From contig CM060855.1 of the NCBI GenBank assembly GCA_030737835.1, positions 1,535,032-1,599,031 of the forward strand: a stretch of DNA of 64,000 nt, read 5' to 3'. This DNA is from Acorus gramineus. Lineage: Eukaryota; Streptophyta; Magnoliopsida; Acorales; Acoraceae. A model generated the notes under the pieces. It saw nothing but the letters and a program-made list of their open reading frames with translations, had not been told where the DNA came from and searched no databases. Below are positions 55,766 to 64,000 of the stretch, piece after piece; within the stretch, counting starts at the first letter, position 1, and each line of letters opens with the position of its first letter. Both the position numbers and the translations under genes were made by a program.

Positions 55766-56282
55766 CACGAGCGAGAAGCCGTTCCTAACTTCAATCTGAA
55801 AAGATGGTGTTGATGAGAACTCGATTGATGATTCAAGGACAAGACGGAAAAGGCGGTCGCACAACACTTCACAAAACCCGACGCCGGAGGCGGACCGCAA
55901 CTTCGCTAAGGAGCTCGAAGAGATGAACCAACGGTATCATCACCTCGAGAATCTGATGGAGGAGTTCCTAAAGCGGAAGGAGGCCACGCCCCCACCACCT
56001 CCTCCTAAGGTACGAAACCAGCAGAACCCGATTCAGACGGATGCTGAACCGCGGGATCAGGATTGGCAAAGCCGGTGAGCTAACGTCAGAAGTCATGAGT
56101 CGGTGTATTCGTCCGACGGAAGGCACCAGCATCATGAAAATGGACCTGATTCACCAGCTTTTCCTACTACAGAGAACCGGGCTAGGCCCAATAAGGAGGA
56201 ACATCATGGCCGCTCCACGTGTCGGGAACCAAGGAGCAAGCGCGCGCCGCCTCAACAACCGCCTAGACGAGGATAGAAATTA
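55766..56282 (+). mobile_element. Leader and N-terminal gag of the third Tat-like element
   Basis: After the primer-binding site an ATG occurs near 55804, and a frame starting near 55923 reads MNQRYHHLENLMEEFLK, a coiled Glu/Leu segment typical of the start of Tat-type gag, followed by a Pro-run. The element sequence stops near 56282, where AT-rich unrelated DNA begins. It is a broken 5' fragment with no pol. Confidence 0.6.
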
Positions 56283-56404
56283 ATCATGAATAAATGAGGA
56301 TAGATTGTACAAATTAAATAAAAAGATGTCAAGAACAACATAAAAAATTAAAAAACATCAATGAAATAAAAGGATACCCAATACCAATGACCCATTTATC
56401 TAAT

Positions 56405-56720
56405 TTTGTTATAGGCTGGAAGAGCCACCTTCTGGGCTTTGGAGGTAGAATGATTTTGTTACGGATTGACTTGTCTCAACTTCCCATCTTCCAAAGGAGG
56501 TAGAAGATCCCTTTTTTGAATTCCAAAGGAGTGCTAGCACGTGTGGAGAGCATTCGTTGGAAATTCTGGTGGAATGGTCATGGAGGGGAACTGAAGAAGG
56601 TGCACTCGGTGAATTGGGATCTTTTATGTAGTAGGAAGAAACAAGGTTGTTATTGGACTTATCAATTTAGAAGACCTCAACTCTGCCCTTCTATGTAAAT
56701 GGAAATGGAGGTGGATGTCT
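56405..56720 (+). mobile_element. L1-type LINE fragment, first part
   Basis: Translation shows GWKSHLLGFGGRMILLRIDL, then IRWKFWWNGHGGELKKVH and VNWDLLC. This is the conserved region just after reverse transcriptase in plant L1 elements (GGR..LIKS..., ...WG...KI..V.WD). It has stops and frame changes. It is followed by a non-coding insertion and then by the more C-terminal part at 58268. Confidence 0.8.
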
Positions 56721-56737
56721 GATTGATTTTTTTTTAT

Positions 56738-58267
56738 GTTGTTATTAATTATAGCAAGTGCACGGATCGTTGTAAAAGTATGATCTAACAAATATGGGGT
56801 GAACCCATAGAGAATTGTTCAAGTCAGATTATTAATCGATTCAACTAATCGAATTAGAAGGAAAAAATTGATGAAGTTTTTGTTATTTTCTAAAAGAGAA
56901 TATTAATATGAAAAGATAACTAGGGTTTTAGAATCCACTATGTAATACCAATTTAGGAATTATATTCAATCTAAAAATCCATCATAAATCAATCAATATC
57001 GATGTTAAACAAATACCAATCGAAAAGTAAATATTTAAAATCATATTAATTATTTCATAAAATCAGATTTGAAATAAACAATCATCTTAATATTCACACA
57101 TGAGGAAGAACATAAGATATCAAAAGAGTTAATCATTGCATACCCTATGAAAACCCTAAACAAGAGATCCTTAAAGATGATTTTACGATTAAAAACCTTG
57201 ATTTATAAAACCCAATATAATGATCTATCTCTCTTCCTTTTATAAAATCTACCAATTCAATATTCAACATGTTAAGAAGAGCATAAAATATAAAAAAACT
57301 CAATCAAAGCATATTTTATCAAATCAAATACAAGAGATATTTGAATATGGTAATAAGAAATTCACATAAAAGGTTTCAAAAGAGAAATGAAAGAGAGATT
57401 GACACTCAATAAAGCACACAATATAGAGAATTGAGATCTAAATATAAAATTCTAAACTAGCATTGCATGGTTTCATCTTCAACCGTAGTTGAAGATTTAG
57501 CTACTAGAAAACATGATCAAACTAAAAAAAAAAGAAAAATCAAAGAGGATATATTTATTGAAAAATTCTAAAAAAAAAAACACAAAACTAATATTAAAAT
57601 TCACCCAAATGAATACAAGCATCCTAAGATACAAGATAAAACAAAAACAAAAACAAAAGAAAACTCTTGAATCTTTCTTTTCCTTCGGTTGCCCTCATTT
57701 TGGTTTCATATATGTTCATTTTATAGCCCCCAACCTTTGAATCTCAACAATTGATTTTCAATGAAATAGATGATCAATTAAGATTGACCTCAAACCTTTC
57801 TCATATGAGTATTTGAACAAGTTTAGCAGCTAACTATTTTTCTACAGAATCTTCGGATGATAGAATGACCCATAATAAGCTGGGATTGTAAAATATTAAT
57901 GAAATATTGATTTGTAGATCTTGCAAATATATTTCCAACACCATATTTAGGGCCTAAATCCGATGCTTGAGAAAAAAAAAGACCAAAACATTGGGACTGT
58001 TTCAACATTGATTTTGAAGAATATTTGATTGAATTGATTTTTGATTCAATGTCCATCAAATCTTTTTCTAACATAATTTTGGATCTTCTAGAAACCTATT
58101 GATTCTCCTTTTTTTTTTTAAAATGCTTTAGAGAATATCTTGCATTGATAATCATCATTTACTTCAATTATATGTAATAACACATAAATTCTGAATATTA
58201 GTCATTATTACACATAAAATTAGGATATAGGAAACTAAATTAAGGGGCTTAAATGTGTAAATAATAT
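56738..58267. mobile_element. AT-rich insertion splitting the LINE
   Basis: It starts TGTTGTTATTAATTATAGCA, with AGTGCACGGATCGTTG and GGGTGAACCCATAGAGAA soon after, phrases common in plant LTRs. It continues as AT-rich non-coding sequence to about ACTTATCA (58276). TG...CA ends and the lack of coding capacity suggest a solo LTR, but no target duplication could be matched. Confidence 0.45.
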
Positions 58268-58800
58268 ACTTATCACTGTTCAAGAAGAATCTACGTTGGC
58301 GCCCCTTGGTTGACGCTTGATACGGGCTGGAGTAGGCACAATGCGGGTCGCTTCCCACCTCCTCTCCTAGGCTATCACACTTATGGAGGGGAATCCTTGC
58401 TGCCATAGCTCGTTTTGTGCAGGCGGTTTGTTGGAAAGTAGGGAACGGCTAGAATGTCTCCTTCTGGCATGACATTTGATTCGGGAAGATCTCCTTGAAG
58501 GAGAGATTCCTGGATGTGTTCTCCCTCTCTATCAATAAAGGGGGAAGAGTCTCTCAGTTCTGGATGTCTTCTGAGTCGGGTGGAGCGTGGCTTGTTAGAT
58601 CGTGTGGACACTTGCATGTGAAGGAGGCTGCTTCACTTCAGGTCCTTCTGTTGGAGCTTTGGGAGATGTCTTTGTGCAAGACAGCTGAGGACTTTGCTGT
58701 TTGGAAGCCCCATCCAAATCTGCCCTTCTCAGTAAGCAGGTGTTACGATTGGTGGCGCAGAGGGAGGCCTCCTTGCGAGGTCTTATTTATCTTCTTTACA
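58268..58800 (+). mobile_element. L1-type LINE fragment, C-terminal part
   Basis: Translation shows LWRGILAAIARFVQAV, VSFWHD, LKERFLDVFSLSINK, VSQFW and FAVWKPHPNLPFSVSRCYDWW, the C-terminal Trp-rich region of plant L1 ORF2. It is the natural continuation of 56405-56720 and has a few stops. No poly-A tail is evident at its end. Confidence 0.8.
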
Positions 58801-59777
58801 TGAATTCCTTCGAAGTTCTTATTTTCATTCAATCCCATTTTTTAAGGGTTTTTTTTTTTTTTTTGCATCAAGGGGTATAGTAGTCATTTGACCAAGTTGG
58901 GTTAATTTAACCCAACACCAGGTTAATAATGGTACTGGCATAGGGGTATTTGGATTAAATGATAAAAGTGAGGGGATTATGTAGATATTCAAACATTCGA
59001 GGGATCATATGAATATCCACTATTTTCTAGGGGGCTGTTTGCATATTTTCCTTTTGTTTTATATTTTTGAGAAAAATAGTTTTGAATAAATAAAAAAGTT
59101 AAATCACTTTTAATTATTGACATAATAACTTAATCAATGTAGAGACTAATAATGTTTGAATTTTTTGTAAAAATAAAAATAATAAATAAATAATTCTAAC
59201 GTAAAAAGGTTCTCCAAGCAAAACCCAATTGGCACTGTTACACCCAGATCCAATCCCAACCCTAATTCTAGCCATAGATTTCTATCGACGCATATTCTCA
59301 TGTTAACAAGGTATATGCTTCGAAAGAATTTTTTTACATTTTCAATAAATGCATCCATGCAATTTATTAGAGTATATGCTTTATTTTTTATAAAAACATG
59401 TACCTCATTAAATAAGGTATACTATTTTAAAAAATTTAAAATACATGTAAACTAGAATTGATGCTAGAAATGGTTGGATGTAATATTATCCAAACCCAGT
59501 ATATATGGATATACACCAAACCCCAACCCCACCTCCCTTCAAACGATAAATTGATCAACTTATCAATATAGACAAGTCATAAACAGTAGGTCATATTGCT
59601 TTTTAATATATATGTTATCACTCAATGTGATTGGTTAACATATTCTCTACATCTATTTTTTGAGCTCAATCGTAGGACACCACGTGACCGACGTCCACCG
59701 TTTAATCAATCAATTACATCAACCGTCTGATCGACCAATGGTCCCCACGTATGCTCCTCGGGTCCTCTATATCTGAC
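58801..59777. other. AT-rich stretch with MITE remnants, no gene
   Basis: A part at 58870-59055 (ATTTGACCAAGTTGGGTTAA ... GCTGTTTGCATATTTTCC) resembles the foldback family at 53.2 kb. Phrases near 59360-59480 resemble the AT-rich stem-loop family. Nothing coding is recognised. Confidence 0.45.
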
Positions 59778-60632
59778 TAGGCCTGTCAACGGGTCGGGTC
59801 CGGGTCGGGTCGGGGTGGACCCGGACCCGACCCGTGATAGGACCCGGCGGGTCCGGGTCCAACCTAGGACCCGGCGGGTCCGGAGAAATGTGGACCCGGA
59901 CCCGGACCCGTCGGACCCGGGTCGGGTCCGGGTCCGACCCGACCCGGATGGTTGGGTAAAAAAAAAAAAAAAAAAAGAGAAGAGCTCATGTATTTGTTTG
60001 TCTTATCATTCTATTTGAATTTTTTTGTAATAAAACATTATTGTTAATGAGACTATGTTTGAATATAATTTTATACAATTCAAAATAAGTAAATGAATTA
60101 TTAAACAACATCCAAAACAATAATCACTAACGTAAAAAACATATTAACCTAAATAATAAACATAACTAACCTAAACAACATTCAAAACAATATTAACCTA
60201 AACAACATTCAAAACAATAAACATTAACATATTAACCTAAATAATAAACATAAATCATGCAACAAACTAATTAATCATACAAATTCAAATGCTAATAAGT
60301 TAATTGTCCAAAACAAACCGATTTATAGGCTTGTTATGATTATGATTTATGAACTTGTAGATACAAAAATAAGTTAAGTAAGAAATAAAATTATGTATCA
60401 ACTAATACTAATGGTCTTATAATATATGAACATATATTAAAAAAAACAGTCGGGTCCAACGGGTCCAACGGGTCGGGGCGGGGTGGACCCGGACCCGACC
60501 CGTTTGTTTGTTCGGGTCCACCGGGTCGGGTCCAACTCGGGTCAGGTCCGAATCGGGTCGGGTATATTACACGTGTAATCGGGTCCGGGTCGGGTCGGGT
60601 CCGGGTCTGGACCCGACCCGTTGACAGGCCTA
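59778..60632. mobile_element. GC-ended hAT-type non-autonomous element, copy 2
   Basis: The ends are perfect inverted repeats over at least 20 bp (TAGGCCTGTCAACGGGTCGG). TATCTGAC lies directly before (59770-59777) and directly after (60633-60640), the 8-bp duplication of hAT transposons. Each end has an array of GGGTCC/GGGTCGG words of roughly 150-180 bp; the 550-bp middle is AT-rich and non-coding. The whole is nearly identical to 46371-47219, in the same orientation, 13.4 kb away. It must rely on a transposase encoded elsewhere. Confidence 0.93.
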
Positions 60633-61697
60633 TATCTGACGACAAGAAAAACCCCAAGTCAGATTGAGATCATATCCTAGTTAAAAAAAAGATATAGGGA
60701 ATTAATACAAATCCCCAATATATTTTAGAATGGTCCCATGATCACAGGATCTCTTTTTATCTGACCGAATCAGAGTGAGATCAATTCTTATTTATAGTGA
60801 TAATTATATGTCTCATGATTAATATTTTTTGATAGATCACAGCCATATTATTAAAAGCTCGTGGTAAGAATGGATTTATTTGTTATGATATTTTTTTAAA
60901 TAAAATATAAATGATTTATAATAAATGATGAAGAGACAAAATTTTTCATATATTTGTATCATGAAATGTTTATAGAGTAGTGATTGAATGAATTGAGTAT
61001 TCAATCCCCGAGGATAGACTACCACCTCTATAAATAAAAAATCAGTTCTTCCATATATGAAATTCTCTTTTATAAATTTTTTAATTATTGTATAATTTTT
61101 TTTGAGAAATATATTTTATGAAAAAAAAGGAAAGAAGAGAATGAGTACCTATCGGCAGTCAAACATCGTAAACAGAGAGCGGTCACCGTCCTTCCACGTG
61201 TCACAGTTGGACCACCATAAATGGAAGAAAACAAATCACGACCACCCGTTCCTGCCGTGGGGAACACTGACCAAACCCCACTCACTTGATGTTCGTCTGA
61301 GGAATGTGTGTCGTCTACTGGGTTCCGCACGTGGGTATCAATTATGGGTCCCACAATTACACAGTATCCGGTCAACCCGAATGGCCTTTATTCGGTGCAC
61401 GTGCTGGAGACCGAACCCGCACGTGTTTCGAACTTTGACCAGGTGAGGAATGAATTCTATATACATAATAGAGATGGGGAAAGGATTGCATAGTAGGATA
61501 AAATAAATAGTGACGCAGGTACAGTAGACTAGGTTATTTTTTTTTTTTTTTGAATAGGACAGCAAATATTAAAAAATTTTATCATTTTTTAAATGTGAAT
61601 TAAATATACTAATATATATCAGTATATACTTTATTTTATATAATAGATGTAGTTCAATGGAAGAGTGTATGATTTAAAAAAAATAGTATGACTGCGC
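60633..61697. other. Intergenic stretch, no convincing gene
   Basis: A frame of 114 residues at 61102-61446 has no recognisable domain. The part 61180-61420 is GC-richer than its surroundings and contains CACGTGTC and GCACGTGC boxes. Confidence 0.4.
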
Positions 61698-62094
61698 TAG
61701 GGCTGCTACTTGGGTTAGGTTGAATTTGAACCCGACGGGTTGAACCCGATCTTTACATGGGTTGGGTTGGCCAAATCGGGCTTTGGATTGGCCAATTCGG
61801 GTTGACTCACAAATCGGGCTGGATTCGGGTTTATTCACTCAGAACCTGACCCAACCCAAACCCGTAAATTAATAATTAAAAAATAGGTCGGGTCAGGTTG
61901 ATTTATTTAATTTGCACATCATGTTAGAAAATCGGGTTGGATTGGGTTTGTTTATTTAATTACGGGTTGGATTCGGGTTAGTTCAATCCGGGTCAAAAAT
62001 CGGGTTGGATCAAGTTAGGATTGAATAATTTAGAATTCAGATTGGATTCGAATTAGGGTCAATCCAAATCTAATCTGTCCGAGTTACGGTCCTA
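61698..62094. mobile_element. hAT-type MITE with GGGTT-rich body
   Basis: It opens TAGGGCTGCTACTTGGG and closes CCGAGTTACGGTCCTA, imperfect inverted ends. The flanks GACTGCGC (61690-61697) and AACTGCAC (62095-62102) match at 6 of 8 positions, compatible with an aged 8-bp duplication. The body is rich in CGGGTTGGATT-like words in both orientations. Non-coding. Confidence 0.72.
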
Positions 62095-63054
62095 AACTGC
62101 ACAGGAGTGTGAACATACCGTTGTATAATTTTCTATCGTTGTATACTTTGTCATCGGTGGGCCAGCCCCTTTAGGTGGTCCTGTTTAGTGGGCCTTGATA
62201 TGAAGTGCTGTTTTTGGACTTGATGGGCATTGGCTTTTAATGGTCAAAATGATTGACGCAGATGGAATCTACTTCCCGCATCGGCATCAGGTGTGGGATC
62301 ATTCATTTTCTTGTTAAAAATATATGGTATTGAGTCTCTTTTCCAGTTTGTTGCGGAGTCTCCACATCAGATTGCAGAAAATACCGCCCTCTCTCTTCCA
62401 TATCAGCATCAGCCTCGCCAACCATCCTTTTTTTGTTTTCCCTCAAAAACTAAATTTTATTTTCCCTTCAAAACCATTATTGGTGAAAAGAAATAAAACA
62501 GAAATTATTTATTTCACTTTTGACTTTGTTTTGGTGTTGAATCTTTTGAACAATGAGTTTTTACGTTGTTTGTGTCGCATTGTTTGCGCAACATTTGAAG
62601 CAGTGATGCGAATATCCAGTTAAAAATATAAAGTAAGTATTTATTTGTCTGTGTAACATTTTTCACGTGATGTTGGTAGCTTTTAATAACTACAATTCTT
62701 GATATTTTCTTTTGTGGGATGAAACATATGACATTTTTAACTTTTGATATTTGTACAACAATGGTTTGTTCCATAAACAGTTCAAACAATTCTTTTATTT
62801 TGATATAGGTATTTCGTTGATGAGATTGATTCAGTGTGTAACATCACACACACATTGAATAGGATGAAAGAGTGGCATAATAATCGATTAAAAAACAAAC
62901 ACTAGATTATATTGGTGTATACTATTTTATCTTATTGTGTACTATGTAACATAGTGTATACCAATTTAATCCAGCATTTACTAAGTTAATGTTGTGTATA
63001 CTTTTTTATTAAGTATATACCATTTTAAATGAGTACATGCTTAATATATTGTGT
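62095..63054. other. AT-rich stretch, no gene recognised
   Basis: Short frames at 62293-62623 lack domains. Near 62905-63050 phrases such as GGTGTATACTATTTTA recur in an alternating AT-rich context. Confidence 0.4.
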
Positions 63055-64000
63055 ATTTTTTTAGTATACATGGGTTCGTTTGTTATATATGTGTCACTTT
63101 TAACCTGCTGGTAACCGTTGGAGCGTTCTGGCAGTTTTTCATTTTTTTTCGGTTTTCGATCAGAACCGCTAATTTTTGGACTGTTAGCTATCGTCCTGAG
63201 TTAGAGGACTATGATTGGAAATCTAACTGCATATTAGGTGTCCTGGTGCCATTTTAGGCCTCTCACGAAAATTTCATCGAATTCTGGTAACGTTTCCAAA
63301 ATTTCGCAGTTCCGGGGCGTATCCGGGTATTTTAAGTGACTCGCTATATAAATGGAATAAAAAATTAGAAAAGTACTATTCATCATCCCTACCAAATTGA
63401 CTTCTCTCTCCCCTCTCTCTATTTCTCACTTTTGAAGCCCTTAGACCCCTCAAACCCAAAAACCTAAAGCATAGGAAGTGTAGATCGGGTCCCGATCTAC
63501 ACCTCGGTGCTTTCAAATCCCAATTCGGGCGAGTTTTGCCCCTCCGTCCCCCCTCTCTTCTTCCCTGATTTGAACCATTTCAGAGGTGGGAGTAGATCCG
63601 GGCGTTGGAAGTCCTTTGGGAGAGGTTTCGGTGCGCGGAGAGCAACCGGATTTCCCTTCTTCCCCTCGGTAAGCCCTGTTTCTTCTCTTTTTATGCTTAG
63701 ATGTATGTTAGGAGAGTGGAAATGAGGTTGGGTGGTGGTCGGCGGCGGTGGGTGGCCGTCGGAGGTCTGTGGGGTGGTGGTCGGAGGCCATTGGTGGCCG
63801 GGGATGGGTGGTAGAGGAGCTCGGGCATGTGGGCTGGTAGTCCCGGGCAGCAGGCAGCACAGGCAGGCGCAGCTGGCGAGCAGCGGCGGGGCGCGCGCGC
63901 GCGTGCGCGCGGACGTGCGCGCGGGCGTACGCTCGGGTTGGCGCTGGGCGTGCTGGGTGCTGGGCGTGCTGGGCGCGCAGGGAAGACTAGCTCGGGTAGG
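63055..64000 (+). mobile_element. Probable LTR running off the window end
   Basis: A TATA box (CTATATAAATGG, near 63343) is followed by a CT-rich leader, a CCTCGGTAAGCCC junction like a splice donor (near 63666), then G-rich sequence and a GCGCGCGTGC island (from about 63885). The same order of parts is seen in the solo LTR at 27230-30567, so this is likely a related long LTR. Its start is not fixed and its end lies outside the window. Confidence 0.5.

Noticed and set aside
59815-60018. Asp/Pro/Arg-rich frames, also at 46408-46635, 47025-47234 and 60391-60657
   Set aside because: They translate the GGGTCC word arrays of the hAT ends and break off in poly-A; no protein is supported.
61102-61446. 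A 114-residue frame as a host gene
   Set aside because: No domain, low-complexity start, and overlapping frames of similar length on both strands.
1-64000. tRNA, rRNA, telomere or centromere satellite, organelle DNA, CRISPR arrays
   Set aside because: None was recognised on either strand by reading; a covariance-model scan would be needed to exclude a degraded tRNA.

Overview
This is plant nuclear DNA from a repeat-rich, gene-poor region. The case rests on Ty3/gypsy LTR retrotransposon remains with Tat-type primer-binding sites, hAT, CACTA-like and Mutator-like short DNA elements, an L1-type LINE piece, and one intact host gene of a plant-specific family (a PUB25/PUB26-type U-box E3 ligase). 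The host coding sequence is strongly GC-rich inside an AT-rich background. That is common in monocots and some early-branching angiosperms, but I cannot name the species.

Layout. 1-9.1 kb: a Tat-like pol fragment is cut by the 5' LTR of a second Tat-like element, whose leader is in turn split by a long LTR (2885-5533). Gag and a pol-end piece follow. 9.1-10.3 kb: a decayed Ulp1-type (C48) protease domain. 10.4-20.2 kb: a cluster of LTR-gag-protease remnants of one family in opposite orientations, including a palindrome with arms of about 2.5 kb centred near 14.86 kb; a solo LTR with a GTGCC target duplication sits inside one of these LTRs. 20.2-23.6 kb: AT-rich, no gene. 23.6-35.0 kb: a second large palindrome centred near 25.6 kb. 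Its left arm holds a CACTA-like fragment. Its right arm is split by a 3.3-kb solo LTR and, immediately next to it, a 4.2-kb Tat-like element. The two share one 5-bp target, so CTAGG appears three times. 35.2-48.2 kb: AT-rich DNA with short non-coding elements, a gypsy fragment and the first copy of a GC-ended hAT element. 48.2-49.5 kb: the U-box gene on the minus strand. 49.5-64 kb: more short elements, the 5' end of another Tat-like element, a split LINE, the second GC-ended hAT copy with an 8-bp target duplication, a hAT-like relative, and the start of an LTR at the window edge.

Functionally, only the U-box gene looks like a working host gene. Everything else reads as layers of insertion, LTR-LTR recombination and inverted rearrangement. 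The most unusual signals are the two retroelement palindromes, the double insertion at one CTAGG target, a repeated gag-only (TR-GAG-like) element structure, and a Tat-like element that keeps an antisense gene region with a TATA-like site. All retroelements here are treated as fossils. Coordinates come from reading by eye; boundaries tied to target duplications are exact, others are approximate.
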